Origin: an uncultured Bacteroidia bacterium
Lineage (GTDB): Bacteria > Bacteroidota > Bacteroidia > Bacteroidales > UBA932
Assembly: GCA_902781705.1 (NCBI GenBank)
Contig: CACZKE010000009.1
Location: forward strand, 38,613 to 102,612
Length of the DNA: 64,000 nucleotides
Direction: 5' to 3'
This document shows, piece after piece, positions 41,958 to 51,623 of this stretch; positions within the stretch are counted from its first letter, which is position 1, and each line of letters begins with the position of its first letter. A program made the position numbers and the translations under genes. The notes beneath the pieces are model-generated. The model saw nothing but the letters and a program-made list of their open reading frames with translations. It ran no database searches and was not told where the DNA came from.

Positions 41958-44200
41958 AACCGCTGATAGCCGACCTGGCGCTCATCCTCATCTGCGCCGG
42001 CATCATGACGCTTGTGTTCAAGAAACTCAAGCAGCCGCTGGTGCTGGGCTATATCGTAGCCGGCTTCATCGCGAGCCCGCATTTCTCGCTCACGCCTTCG
42101 GTCATTGACACGGCGAGCATCCACACCTGGTCGGACATCGGCGTCATCTTCCTGCTGTTCGCCCTGGGCCTCGAGTTCAGTTTCAAGAAGATCGTGAAAG
42201 TGGGCGGACCAGCCGTCATCGCGGCCCTCACCATCATCTTCGGCATGATCTTCCTCGGTTTCACCGTGGGATCCAGTTTCGGCTGGAGCAAGATGGACGC
42301 CCTGTTCCTCGGCGGCATGATCTCGATGTCCTCGACCACCATCATTTACAAGGCCTTCGAGGACCTGGGGCTCGCCAAGAAGCAGTTTGCCGGCCTCGTG
42401 ATGTCCATCCTCATCCTGGAGGACATCCTCGCGGTCGTCCTGATGGTCGTCCTGTCCACGGTGGCGGTATCCAACAACTTCGAGGGCCGGGAACTGCTCT
42501 TCTCCGTGGGGAAACTGGTCTTCTTCCTCGTGCTGTGGATCCTCGTGGGCATCTACCTGATTCCGCTGCTCCTGCGGAAGGCGAAGAAACTGATGAATGA
42601 CGAGACCCTGCTGGTCGTCGCCCTGGGCCTTTGCTTCGGCATGGTCGTGCTGGCCGCAAAGACCGGTTTCTCCGCCGCTTTCGGCGCCTTCATCATGGGT
42701 TCCATCCTGGCGGAGACGATCGAGGCGGAACATATCGAACACCTCGTCAAACCCGTCAAGGACCTGTTCGGGGCCATTTTCTTCGTCTCCGTGGGCATGA
42801 TGGTGGACCCGGCGATGATCGCCCAGTACTGGCTGCCCATCGTCATCATCACCCTGACGGTCATCGTGGGCCAACTCGTGTTCGCGACCACCGGTGTCCT
42901 TCTTTCCGGACAGAACCTCAAGACCGCGATGCAGTGCGGATTCTCCCTCACGCAGATCGGCGAATTCGCCTTCATCATCGCCACCCTGGGCGTTTCCCTG
43001 GGCGTGACGGGCAGTTTCCTCTATCCGATCGTGGTTGCCGTATCGGTCATCACCATCTTCCTGACACCGTACATGATCCGGCTGGCGGAACCGGCCTACG
43101 GATTCGTGTACAGCCATCTGCCCGGGCGCGTCCGCACGTTCCTGGACAATTACGCGGCCTCATCGGCCTCCCCTACCACCAGCAAGGAGAGCGAATGGAA
43201 GAAGTACCTGGGCGATATCCTCAAGGCCGTCCTCATTTACGGGATCCTGTGCATCGCCATCTGCGGCCTCTCTTTCGGCTTGCTGGTCCCCTTCGTGGAG
43301 AAATGGATCCCGACGCCTTGGGCCCATATCCTTTCGGCAGTCATCATCCTGCTCGCGCTGGCTCCGTTCCTCCGGACCCTCGCCATCAAGGGAAGCCATT
43401 CAGAAGCATTCCAGACCCTCTGGGAGGGCAGCCGGGCGAACCGGGCGCCGCTGGTGGCCACCGTCGTCCTGCGCTATGTCCTGGCCCTCGGATTCGTGTT
43501 CTATGTCCTGGCGCGGCTCTTCCACATCTCGGTGGTGCTGATCTTCCTGATCGCCCTAGTCGCCGTCTTCGCCATCATTTCCAGCAACTTCATCAAGCAC
43601 AACGCACAGCGGATCGAGCGGAACTTCATGACGAACTTCCGCTCCCGGGAACTGCGGGCCGAATACCTGGGCGAGAAGAAACCGGAATACGCCTCCCGAC
43701 TCCTGTCCAAGGACATGCACCTGGCGGACTTCGACGTCCCGGCCGAAATCGAATGGGGCGGACAGACGCTCTCGGAACTGAATTTCGGACAGCGCTTCGG
43801 AATCCACGTGGTTTCCATCCTCCGGGGCGGCCTGCGGATCAACATTCCCAAAGCGACGGACCGGGTGTTCCCGCAGGACCGCATCCAGGTCATCGGGTCC
43901 GACAGCGATCTGGAAGAATTCGGCAAACAACTGACTCAAAGCACAGTACATCTGGAGGACGAGCGCTATCACAGCGGGGAGATGCTCCTTCGCTGCGTCC
44001 CCGTCACCGGGACCTCGGCCTTCCTCGGGAAGACTGTCCGGGACTCCGGCATCCGGAACCATTGGCACTGCCTGGTGGCCGGCGTGGAAAAGCAAGACGG
44101 CGAGTTGCATACGCCCGACGTAAACATTCCTTTCGAGGAAGGAGACATCCTCTGGATCGTGGGCGAGAAAGAGGACGTGGACAAAGTCATGAACGCATAA
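41945..44200 (+). CDS. CPA2-family cation:proton antiporter (KefB-type) with TrkA-C domains
   Basis: A 751-residue monovalent cation/proton antiporter. About twelve transmembrane helices occupy residues 1-380, with typical segments FLLFALGLEFSFKKIVKVGG (about 62-81), GGMISMSSTTIIYKAFEDLG and FAAFGAFIMGS-like SAAFGAFIMGSILAETIEAE (240-260). A second hydrophobic block (about 415-535) follows. The C-terminus has two RCK_C/TrkA-C regions (about 590-665 and 675-750). It probably exchanges K+ or Na+ for H+ under ligand control. It overlaps the dsbD-like gene by 13 bases. Confidence 0.9.
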   Translation: MAEIEPLIADLALILICAGIMTLVFKKLKQPLVLGYIVAGFIASPHFSLTPSVIDTASIHTWSDIGVIFLLFALGLEFSFKKIVKVGGPAVIAALTIIFGMIFLGFTVGSSFGWSKMDALFLGGMISMSSTTIIYKAFEDLGLAKKQFAGLVMSILILEDILAVVLMVVLSTVAVSNNFEGRELLFSVGKLVFFLVLWILVGIYLIPLLLRKAKKLMNDETLLVVALGLCFGMVVLAAKTGFSAAFGAFIMGSILAETIEAEHIEHLVKPVKDLFGAIFFVSVGMMVDPAMIAQYWLPIVIITLTVIVGQLVFATTGVLLSGQNLKTAMQCGFSLTQIGEFAFIIATLGVSLGVTGSFLYPIVVAVSVITIFLTPYMIRLAEPAYGFVYSHLPGRVRTFLDNYAASSASPTTSKESEWKKYLGDILKAVLIYGILCIAICGLSFGLLVPFVEKWIPTPWAHILSAVIILLALAPFLRTLAIKGSHSEAFQTLWEGSRANRAPLVATVVLRYVLALGFVFYVLARLFHISVVLIFLIALVAVFAIISSNFIKHNAQRIERNFMTNFRSRELRAEYLGEKKPEYASRLLSKDMHLADFDVPAEIEWGGQTLSELNFGQRFGIHVVSILRGGLRINIPKATDRVFPQDRIQVIGSDSDLEEFGKQLTQSTVHLEDERYHSGEMLLRCVPVTGTSAFLGKTVRDSGIRNHWHCLVAGVEKQDGELHTPDVNIPFEEGDILWIVGEKEDVDKVMNA

Positions 44201-44213
44201 AAGACGGAACAAT

Positions 44214-44972
44214 ATGGAATTCAATGCAAAAGAGGTAAAGGACCAGGTGATCCGCTGGATCCGGGACTGGTTCGAGGTCAACGGAAAAGGATGCAATGCC
44301 GTGCTCGGGATCTCCGGCGGCAAGGACAGCAGCGTGGCGGCCGCCCTGTGCGCCGAGGCGCTCGGAAAGGACCGCGTCATCGGAGTGACCATGCCTAATG
44401 GCATCCAGCCGGACATCGACGACAGTTTCCGGATCATCAAACATCTGGGAATCCGGAGTTACAACGTGAACATCGGCGCTTCCTTCGAAGCCCTCATGGC
44501 CGAGGTCGAATCCGTCCTGGGACACGAAGCATCCAACCAGACCCGCATCAACATGGCGCCACGCCTGAGGATGACGACCCTCTACGCCGTATCCCAGTCC
44601 AACAACGGCCGTGTCGTCAATACCTGCAACCTGTCGGAAGACTGGGTGGGCTATTCCACCCGTTACGGTGATGCCGCGGGCGATTTCTCCCCGCTCGGCG
44701 GATTGACCGTCCAGGAAGTCGTCGCCATCGGCGAAGAGATGGGCCTTCCCATCGACCTCGTAAAGAAAGCCCCGTCCGACGGCCTTACCGGCAAGACGGA
44801 CGAAGACAACCTCGGTTTCACCTACGCCGTCCTGGACCGCTACATCCGCACCGGCGTCTGCGAGGACCCGGCCACGAAGGAACTGATCGACCGGAAGCAT
44901 CGCCTGAACCTGTTCAAACTCAAGCCCATCCCGCATTTCGATTACACGGAGCCGGCGATTCCGCTAGAGTAA
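44214..44972 (+). CDS. nadE: Ammonia-dependent NAD(+) synthase
   Basis: Final step of NAD synthesis, amidating nicotinate adenine dinucleotide. The PP-loop is LGISGGKDSSVAAALCAEAL (about residues 32-51); TCNLSEDWVGYSTRYGD (about 140) and KAPSDGLTGKTDEDNLGF (about 185) are family motifs. At 252 residues there is no glutaminase domain, so ammonia is the nitrogen source. It ends with a 9-base convergent overlap with the lipoprotein hydrolase gene. Confidence 0.94.
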   Translation: MEFNAKEVKDQVIRWIRDWFEVNGKGCNAVLGISGGKDSSVAAALCAEALGKDRVIGVTMPNGIQPDIDDSFRIIKHLGIRSYNVNIGASFEALMAEVESVLGHEASNQTRINMAPRLRMTTLYAVSQSNNGRVVNTCNLSEDWVGYSTRYGDAAGDFSPLGGLTVQEVVAIGEEMGLPIDLVKKAPSDGLTGKTDEDNLGFTYAVLDRYIRTGVCEDPATKELIDRKHRLNLFKLKPIPHFDYTEPAIPLE

Positions 44973-46442
44973 GACGGTCTCGTTGAAGGTCAATCCCGAC
45001 GTATACATCCCACTCACGGTTACGGAGTGGGATTTTTCGTCCGGAAACATCAGGATGCGGACGGCATCGGCGCTTTTGCTCACGACGGCACCTCCCTCGA
45101 TCAGCCAGAGGCAAGTGTCCACCTCGGCATTGTCGATCAGGAAGACCTGCGGGTCCTCCGGGTCCTGGCGCAGATTGACGGGACTGGTGAGCATGAGCGG
45201 CGCAAAGAAACGGGCCGTCAACTCCTTCATTTCGTCGAAGACGGGATAATCCGTGATGCCTTCGTCGTCAAGGATCAGATTGTGACGGTTTCCGTCGAAG
45301 GCATGGAGTTCCTGCCGGACTTGGCGGGATTTGAGAACACGGTGGATGACCTCGGCGCCATACATTTTCCGGAAAGGATGCCGCTCGGTCTCCGGAAGGA
45401 AAAAGGCGAGGAAATCTTCCCAGATCGACTGGAGCAGTTCCTTATCGACATCCTCAACAACCTCATCGTCAAACGGATAGCCCTCTCCGAAAGGGACAAT
45501 CGGATCCTCCCGGCTTTGGAAGGAGATCACCGGAATCTTCGCATTCATGAGGATGGTCGAATCCGGGACGGCGCCCCAGAGATTGGCGACGGCCCGGATC
45601 TCGCCGCTCCTCAGGAGCGTCGGAAGCGCCGTTTCCACAGAGTCTGCCTCCGCTTCCGGTTCGTGCAGAAGCAGCGACAGGTTTTCGTCCCGCATATAGG
45701 CCAGGTTCAGGGCCGTAATGGCTCCCGCATCGGCCCCGGAGGCAAAGATCCGCCCTTCATGGATCATGAGGGAGTCACGCTTGAGCAGGAAACGGACGGC
45801 CGCATGCGCATCCTTCAGGGCCCGGTACTGGATCTCATCCGTGGATGGAACATCCCCCTTGTATCCTTGCCGATAATTGACGGAAGAGACCACATAGCCC
45901 AGCGAGGCGAAATGCCGACACCACTCCACGAGGGAGGAATCCTGCTTGTCACCGCGCCGGAATGCGCCGCCATGGAAAGCCATGAGAAGCGGACGGTTGT
46001 CGGCCCCGTCGTCCATGGGATAGTATATGTCCATGGTGAGATCCTCCGGTTCCGCTTCCGGATCGTCCCGGCGGATCACCCGGCCGTACTTGACATCATG
46101 CGTCTCCCCTACCTTCCACACCGGATTCACATACAGGTCCAGATCGGGGAAAGGGTGATAATCCGGGGCTTCATAGGGCGTCAAGGTCACGGTTTCGGTC
46201 ACGCCGTCCCGGTAGGTCAGGGTATAGCGCTTTCCAGAACGGGTCAGCGAGACGTACACCGTATCGGCCAGGATCCCGTCCCAGTTGCGGTACAGAAGGT
46301 GGTATGGGTTTCCCAGCGAGTCGGTCCCCACCCGGACGAAGCCGTCCGTCTGCTCCGAATGCACCTGGTATAGCCCCGGCCCGACGGAACGCGAGCAGGC
46401 GGCGACGCAGAGGAGCGAGAGAACCGGTACCCAGATCTTCAT
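44964..46442 (-). CDS. Lipoprotein alpha/beta hydrolase with Asp in place of the nucleophile Ser
   Basis: A 492-residue exported protein: signal MKIWVPVLSLLCVAACSRS with a lipobox cysteine near 16. The N-terminal domain (about residues 20-110) is unassigned; the hydrolase domain of the BD-FAE/carboxylesterase type follows, with oxyanion motif LLMAFHGGAFRRGDKQ (about 155). The expected nucleophile elbow GxSxG reads GADAG within IFASGADAGAITALNLAY, so Asp replaces Ser. A later acid (SREDPIVPFG) and His (AFDGNRHNLIL) are present. A further beta domain ends the protein. It could be inactive as an esterase or use Asp chemistry. Confidence 0.82.
   Translation of the reverse strand: MKIWVPVLSLLCVAACSRSVGPGLYQVHSEQTDGFVRVGTDSLGNPYHLLYRNWDGILADTVYVSLTRSGKRYTLTYRDGVTETVTLTPYEAPDYHPFPDLDLYVNPVWKVGETHDVKYGRVIRRDDPEAEPEDLTMDIYYPMDDGADNRPLLMAFHGGAFRRGDKQDSSLVEWCRHFASLGYVVSSVNYRQGYKGDVPSTDEIQYRALKDAHAAVRFLLKRDSLMIHEGRIFASGADAGAITALNLAYMRDENLSLLLHEPEAEADSVETALPTLLRSGEIRAVANLWGAVPDSTILMNAKIPVISFQSREDPIVPFGEGYPFDDEVVEDVDKELLQSIWEDFLAFFLPETERHPFRKMYGAEVIHRVLKSRQVRQELHAFDGNRHNLILDDEGITDYPVFDEMKELTARFFAPLMLTSPVNLRQDPEDPQVFLIDNAEVDTCLWLIEGGAVVSKSADAVRILMFPDEKSHSVTVSGMYTSGLTFNETVLL
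45007..45037 (+). terminator. Terminator of the rny-to-nadE run
   Basis: ATCCCACT (45007-45014) pairs with AGTGGGAT (45026-45033), followed by five T. It lies inside the 3' end of the convergent hydrolase gene. Confidence 0.8.
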
Positions 46443-46443
46443 C

Positions 46444-48189
46444 CTAACGCTTGAAAATCAGTTTCATATCCCGGTCCATCGCCGGTCCGGCGATCTTCTC
46501 CGGGACAAACTTCCACTGGCCGATCACCTTCGGGTCCCCGATGACTTCCGGGTCGATGGAACCGTTCTCCATCAGGTAATCATAAAGGATGTTCCGGATT
46601 TCCGGATAGCGGGCGACGGTGCGGTCGTCGATCCGGTCCGTGTCGATGCCGGCTTCCTGCAGGAGACCGCCGCCACCGGAGGCCCGGTAGGAAGTCATTG
46701 CGACGTTATACTTGCGTTCCAGTTCAAAGGCGGAACCGTCGGCCATACCGCTGATGACGATGCGCTGGCCAAAGGGCTTCGTGACATCCACAGTATAGTT
46801 AATGCCTGCGGCGGAATCGAAGTTGTAGGAGCGGTTGATGAAAGACCAGCCCTTCTGCTGGGTCCGCGGATCGTCGTTCTGCCGGATCTTCAGGATATGG
46901 TCATCGGCCTTGGCGATGGTGTTGATCCATTTGTCGTAGGAAATCTCCAGGTAGTTTTTGATTTCCTCGCCCGTCATCGAAACGACAAATAACTGGTTCT
47001 CAAACGGATAAATCGTAAAGAGGTCATTGTACTTCAGGATGCCGGGCTCCACGTGGCCATTGTAGGTAAGCGGAGCGCCGAAGGAAATCTCCGCCGGCTC
47101 GCAGCCCAGACTGAGCGTATGGATCAGGTTCATGTAGTCGCTCATTCCCCGATAGGCGTCACGCGTCCAAAGGTCCGTGTTCAGGATACCCACTTCCTTG
47201 AGCGTGAAGGCTTTCACGGCCTCGTAATCCTTCTGGAAATGCGCCCGCATCACGGGGTCCGCCATCTCCGCCTTCACGGGAATCAGGTCCGTCTCGAAGG
47301 ACTTGGAAACGATCTTGTGTCCCTTGACCGTCAGATGCATCTTTCCATGGGCCACGTAACGGCTGTGGCTGCCGGAATTCAGGAGGGCGCAGGTGTCCCG
47401 CGTCTCCACATACGGCCGGTGGTCATGACCGCAGATGAGCCAGTCCACGCCGCGGACCTTGTTGAAGGCATCCAGCGCCTCGGCCTCCAGGATGGTTCCG
47501 TCCCCCTGCCCGCAGGCGGAGTGCATGGTCGCCACGACCACATCCGGATGCTCCTTCGCGATGACCCGGTCCACATCATCCTGGATCATGTCCGCGATGG
47601 AGTCGAAGTGCATGCCGCTCCAGAGTTCCTCCGTAAGCCAGGCCTTGATATTGGCATTGGTATAACCCAGGACGGCGATCCTGAGACCGGCCTTCTCCAC
47701 CATCTTGTACAGCGGGAAATAGGGTTTCCCATTGTCGTTCCGGATGGCGTTCCCGGCCAGGAAATCGGCCCCGGCCTTCTTGAGGTCGGCCGTAACGCGG
47801 TCATACACAGGATGTCCCGTCTCAATATCGTGATTGCCCACGGCGACGGCGTCATACTTCATATATTCCAGCAGGCGCGGGAAAAGGTGCGGTGTCACCG
47901 TATCGATGTAGTTGTAATAATACGCCGCATTGTCTCCCTGCAGGCAGTCCCCCGCATCAACGAGGAGGACATTCTCGAAGCCGTCCGCCTTCCGGACGCT
48001 GTCGATATAGTGGTTCATCGCAAAGAGCGATTTCCGGATTCCCCCGTCCACATAGGTGGAATCGAACCAAGTGCTGTGCACGTCGTTGGTGGACAGGACG
48101 GTCAGCGTGTATTCGCCGTCCTTGAGGGTGCGGCCGCAGGAAAGGGCCAGCAGGGCGCAGGCGGAAAGAAGCAGGTGTCGGATTTTCAT
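46444..48189 (-). CDS. 5'-nucleotidase / UshA-like metallophosphoesterase lipoprotein
   Basis: A 581-residue exported lipoprotein starting at ATG 48189 (MKIRHLLLSACALLALSCGR), lipobox cysteine near 18. The calcineurin-like phosphoesterase domain (about residues 25-265) has LSTNDVHSTWF, LVDAGDCLQGDN, AVGNHDIETG and WLICGHDHRPYVE. The C-terminal 5'-nucleotidase domain (about 330-545) includes YPFENQLFVVSMTGEEIKNY. It probably dephosphorylates nucleotides in the periplasm or at the surface. It lies 1 base before the hydrolase gene and downstream of tlpA-like, in one operon. Confidence 0.9.
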   Translation of the reverse strand: MKIRHLLLSACALLALSCGRTLKDGEYTLTVLSTNDVHSTWFDSTYVDGGIRKSLFAMNHYIDSVRKADGFENVLLVDAGDCLQGDNAAYYYNYIDTVTPHLFPRLLEYMKYDAVAVGNHDIETGHPVYDRVTADLKKAGADFLAGNAIRNDNGKPYFPLYKMVEKAGLRIAVLGYTNANIKAWLTEELWSGMHFDSIADMIQDDVDRVIAKEHPDVVVATMHSACGQGDGTILEAEALDAFNKVRGVDWLICGHDHRPYVETRDTCALLNSGSHSRYVAHGKMHLTVKGHKIVSKSFETDLIPVKAEMADPVMRAHFQKDYEAVKAFTLKEVGILNTDLWTRDAYRGMSDYMNLIHTLSLGCEPAEISFGAPLTYNGHVEPGILKYNDLFTIYPFENQLFVVSMTGEEIKNYLEISYDKWINTIAKADDHILKIRQNDDPRTQQKGWSFINRSYNFDSAAGINYTVDVTKPFGQRIVISGMADGSAFELERKYNVAMTSYRASGGGGLLQEAGIDTDRIDDRTVARYPEIRNILYDYLMENGSIDPEVIGDPKVIGQWKFVPEKIAGPAMDRDMKLIFKR

Positions 48190-48202
48190 GAAAGGCAGTT
48201 TA

Positions 48203-48763
48203 TCAATCAAAGATTTCAGACAGGTAGCGGCCCAGTTCGGGGCCACGCAGGTCGCGGGCGACGACGATTCCGTCCGGGTCGATGAGGATGTTATCCGGAA
48301 TTCCCTCTATTTCATACACTTCCCCGGCCTTGCTTTTCCAGTACTTGAGATCGGAAAGATGGATCCAGGGCATATTCCAGTTCTTGATGGCATCGAGCCA
48401 GTCGTCGCGGTCGGCATCGAAGGAAAAACCCACGATCTCGAGTCCCTTGCCATGGTATTTCTTATAGGCGGCCACCACGTTCGGCATCTCTTCCTGACAC
48501 GGGCCGCACCACGAAGCCCAGAAATCGACAAGGACCCACTTGCCCTTGCCCGCATAGTCGCTCAGACGGCGAAGTTTACCCTTGGTGTCCGGCTCCTGCA
48601 CGTCCAGGAACCGTTTTCCGATAAGGGGATCCTGATCGTCCTGGTCCGGAGCGATCTGATTATCCGTCTTTTCCCGCCCCGTTTCCGGAGCCGTGGCAGC
48701 CTGTCCCCAGTTTCCGCCCAGGGCCAGGAGGAAGGACATCATAAGGATAGAAGCAATACGCAT
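48203..48763 (-). CDS. TlpA-like thioredoxin-fold thiol-disulfide oxidoreductase
   Basis: A 186-residue exported thioredoxin-like protein. The signal peptide covers about residues 1-23 (MRIASILMMSFLLALGGNWG). The AhpC/TSA-Redoxin fold carries the CxxC site in LVDFWASWCGPCQEEMPNVV (about 77-96). The cis-Pro region reads EIEGIPDNILIDPDG, as in the TlpA group. It is likely reduced by a DsbD-type protein. It heads the leftward operon with the nucleotidase and the hydrolase; a TATCTTTG element lies at 48807-48814. Confidence 0.9.
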   Translation of the reverse strand: MRIASILMMSFLLALGGNWGQAATAPETGREKTDNQIAPDQDDQDPLIGKRFLDVQEPDTKGKLRRLSDYAGKGKWVLVDFWASWCGPCQEEMPNVVAAYKKYHGKGLEIVGFSFDADRDDWLDAIKNWNMPWIHLSDLKYWKSKAGEVYEIEGIPDNILIDPDGIVVARDLRGPELGRYLSEIFD

Positions 48764-48874
48764 GGTTCTATGTTTAAGTTTATTGAGACTCCTATAAACA
48801 AGATTTCAAAGATACGAGAATTATTTGAATAATCCCATGGTCGCGCTGCCCGGCATTCCCAAACACCGGCGGGA

Positions 48875-48906
48875 TTTGACGAAACAACGTTTTTTGCGTA
48901 AGTTTG
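48875..48906 (+). promoter_or_regulatory. Promoter of the GSCFA gene
   Basis: TTTG (48875-48878), 20 bases, TAAGTTTG (48899-48906): perfect consensus. The ATG begins 6 bases later, so the transcript is probably leaderless. Confidence 0.75.
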
Positions 48907-48911
48907 TGTCC

Positions 48912-49748
48912 ATGAAACTTCAAACCCCCGTCACCCTGGACCCGGCACCGGTGTCCGTATCGTACAACGACCGCATCCTGGTCCTCGGCAGTTGTTTTGC
49001 CGACGAGATCGGCGCACGGCTCATGCAGGCCGGATTCCAGGTGCTGTGCAACCCCTTCGGAACGCTGTATAATCCGGTTTCCATCTGCAACGCCGTCGCC
49101 CGGCTGGAAAGCGGAGTGCCCTTTACGGAGAAGGACGTCGTGGAGATGGGAGCGAATGCCGGAAGGGTTTGCTCGTTCTTCCATCACACCTCGTTCGCCC
49201 GGGAAACGGCCGGGGAATTCCTGGAAAATGCCAACCTGAAACTGGGGGAAGCATCGGCCTTCTGGAAGGAGTGCAACCGCGTCATCATCACCCTGGGCAC
49301 GGCCTGGGCCTACCGGTTCAACGATACCGGCGAGACGGTCGCCAACTGTCTCAAGCGGCCGGGAACGGAGTTCACCCGCTACCGCCTGACGGTGGAACAG
49401 ACCCTCATCCTGCTGCAGGGCCTCCTTCGGCGGCACCCGGACAAGCAGTTCGTCTTCACCGTCAGTCCCATCCGGCACCTTTCTGACGGAGCCCACGGGA
49501 ACCAACTCTCCAAGAGTACGTTACTCCTCGCGACCGAGGGACTCCCCTACTTTCCCGCCTACGAAATCATGATGGACGAACTCCGCGACTACCGCTGGTG
49601 GGCGGAGGACATGGTCCATCCCACAAAACAAGCGGCCGCCTATATCTGCGACCGCTTCATGGAATGGGTCCTTCCGACGAGGGAATGGGACCTGTATGAG
49701 ACGAAAATGAAGGAGTGGCGGCACGCACAGCACCGCCCGCTGGCCTAG
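48912..49748 (+). CDS. GSCFA-domain protein
   Basis: A 278-residue protein of the GSCFA family (SGNH-hydrolase-like). The ATG at 48912 (MKLQTPVTLDPAPVSVSYND) matches the family N-terminus, and the naming motif is VLGSCFADEIGARLM (about residues 29-43). Further motifs are TLGTAWAY (about 128), TVSPIRHLSDGAHGN and the His-containing WAEDMVHPT (about 238). A hydrolase role is suspected from the Ser/His arrangement but is not established. A longer frame upstream was rejected because it crosses the promoter. It ends in a 4-base overlap with the convergent DUF4251 gene. Confidence 0.88.
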   Translation: MKLQTPVTLDPAPVSVSYNDRILVLGSCFADEIGARLMQAGFQVLCNPFGTLYNPVSICNAVARLESGVPFTEKDVVEMGANAGRVCSFFHHTSFARETAGEFLENANLKLGEASAFWKECNRVIITLGTAWAYRFNDTGETVANCLKRPGTEFTRYRLTVEQTLILLQGLLRRHPDKQFVFTVSPIRHLSDGAHGNQLSKSTLLLATEGLPYFPAYEIMMDELRDYRWWAEDMVHPTKQAAAYICDRFMEWVLPTREWDLYETKMKEWRHAQHRPLA

Positions 49749-50239
49749 TCGGCCAGGAAGCGCATGTTTCCCGAATAGGAGATCCGCTCACGGTTGCCGG
49801 ACTGGACGTCCAGGGAGGTGCGGCCGTTGTCGAAGACCGTGAACGTGTAAATGTGCTCGTCCTCGTCGGTCTTCACATACAGGATAACCTCATAGCCGTC
49901 ACGGACCGGATTCACGGTGTAACTCCCTACTTTCGCTTCGAAATTCAAAGCATGCCCGCCGCCGTAAGGGACTTTCCAGGCACGCCCGATGTAAGGAAGA
50001 TGGGAGTTGATCTTGCCGTCCTTGAGCGACACGGAATAAGTCGTGACGGATTTGGAGGTGCCGCGCAAGGGGTACATCCGGTCGATGTCGATGGTGAAGT
50101 TCCCGGACTGGATGTTTTCCGTGACCAGGCGGGACTCGCGGGCCTCACGCTCCCGCCGCTCTGCAGGCGTTTCGCTCAGGACGCCGCATCCGCTCAGGAA
50201 AAGGGCTGCCGTCAGCAGCGGTAAAATCCACTTTTTCAT
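49745..50239 (-). CDS. DUF4251 lipoprotein
   Basis: A 164-residue lipoprotein: signal MKKWILPLLTAALFLSGCGV with lipobox LSGC. The mature domain, about residues 40-164, matches DUF4251 (FTIDIDRMYPLRGTSKSVTT, then YIGRAWKVPYGGGHALNFEA). Function is unknown; the family is common in Bacteroidota envelopes. It lies 12 bases after ffh on the same strand and may be co-transcribed. Confidence 0.87.
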   Translation of the reverse strand: MKKWILPLLTAALFLSGCGVLSETPAERREREARESRLVTENIQSGNFTIDIDRMYPLRGTSKSVTTYSVSLKDGKINSHLPYIGRAWKVPYGGGHALNFEAKVGSYTVNPVRDGYEVILYVKTDEDEHIYTFTVFDNGRTSLDVQSGNRERISYSGNMRFLAD

Positions 50240-50251
50240 ATCTTTTGGGGA

Positions 50252-51592
50252 TTAACGTCTTCCCATCATGCCCCGCATGCCGCCCATCCGCTGCATGAGG
50301 TTGCCGGTCATCGCGCCCTTCATGGCCTTGCGGGTGCCTTCGAACTGCTTCAGGAGGCGGTTCACCTCCGGGAGGGAGGTGCCGGAACCGTCGGCGATAC
50401 GCTTGCGGCGGGAGCCGTTGATGATTTCGGGGTGTTCGCGCTCCTTCGGGGTCATGGACAGGATAATGGCCTCCACGCTCTTGAAAGCGGTGTCATTGTC
50501 GATGTCCACATCCTTGAGGACCTTTCCTACGCCCGGGATCATGCCGGCGAGGTCCTTGATGTTACCCATCTTCTTGACCTGCTGGATCTGCTGGTAGAAA
50601 TCCCAGAGGGTGAACTGGTCCTTCGCGAGTTTCTTCTTGAGTTCGCGGGCCTGCTTCTCGTCGAACTGTTCCTGTGCCTTCTCCACGAGGGAAACCACGT
50701 CGCCCATGCCCAGGATCCGGTCCGCGATCCGGGAAGGATGGAACACGTCCAGCGCCTCCATCTTCTCACCGGAGGAGACGAACTTGATGGGCTTGCCCAC
50801 GACGGCCTTGATGGACAGGGCCGCACCGCCGCGGGTGTCGCCGTCCATCTTGGTAAGGACCACGCCGTCGAAGTCCAGGCGGTCGTTGAAGGCCTTGGCC
50901 GTCTCCACGGCGTCCTGGCCGGTCATCGCATCCACGACGAACAGGGTCTCCTGCGGCTGGATGGCCTGGTGCAGGGCGGAAATCTCGTCCATCAGCTGCT
51001 GGTCCACGGCCAGGCGGCCGGCGGTATCCACGATGACGACGCTGAAGCCCTCGGCCTTGGCCTTCCTGATGGCATCCTGCGCAATCTTGATCGGATCCTT
51101 CTCCCCATCCTCGGTATAGACGGGAACGCCGATTCCCTCGCCCACCACCTTCAACTGCTCGATGGCGGCCGGACGGAAAGTATCGCAGGCGGCGAGGAGC
51201 ACTTTCATGCCTCGCTTGGACTTGATATGGAGGGCCAGTTTGCCGGAGAAGGTGGTCTTACCGGAACCGTTCAGACCGGCCACGAGCACCACGGCGGGAT
51301 TCCCCTTGATGTTGATGTCCTGCGCCTCGGAGCCCATGAAGTCCGCGAGTTCGTCGTGCATGATCTTCACCATCATCTGCTGCGGCTTCACGGCCGTGAG
51401 CACATTGGCGCCGATGGCCTTGTCCTTCACCCGGTTGCAGAAATCCTTCGCCACCTTGTAACTGACATCGGCATCCAGGAGGGCCTTGCGGATGTCCTTG
51501 ACGGTTTCCGCGACGTTGATTTCGGTGATCTTTCCTTCACCCTTCAGTATCTTGAAAGACCTTTCCAGCCTTTCGCTCAGGTTCTCAAACAT
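50252..51592 (-). CDS. ffh: Signal recognition particle protein
   Basis: SRP54 GTPase that binds signal sequences and 4.5S RNA for co-translational targeting to FtsY. N domain about residues 1-90, G domain about 95-295 with VLVAGLNGSGKTTFSGKLA, DTFRPAAIEQL, VIVDTAGRLAVDQ and LTKMDGDTRGGAALS, and a methionine-rich M domain to the end (MKGAMTGNLMQRMGGMRGMM). At 446 residues it is full length. The palindromic repeat copy 2 lies upstream of its start. Confidence 0.97.
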   Translation of the reverse strand: MFENLSERLERSFKILKGEGKITEINVAETVKDIRKALLDADVSYKVAKDFCNRVKDKAIGANVLTAVKPQQMMVKIMHDELADFMGSEAQDINIKGNPAVVLVAGLNGSGKTTFSGKLALHIKSKRGMKVLLAACDTFRPAAIEQLKVVGEGIGVPVYTEDGEKDPIKIAQDAIRKAKAEGFSVVIVDTAGRLAVDQQLMDEISALHQAIQPQETLFVVDAMTGQDAVETAKAFNDRLDFDGVVLTKMDGDTRGGAALSIKAVVGKPIKFVSSGEKMEALDVFHPSRIADRILGMGDVVSLVEKAQEQFDEKQARELKKKLAKDQFTLWDFYQQIQQVKKMGNIKDLAGMIPGVGKVLKDVDIDNDTAFKSVEAIILSMTPKEREHPEIINGSRRKRIADGSGTSLPEVNRLLKQFEGTRKAMKGAMTGNLMQRMGGMRGMMGRR

Positions 51593-51623
51593 AATCTCTT
51601 CGCTTAATCATGCAAAGATAATA

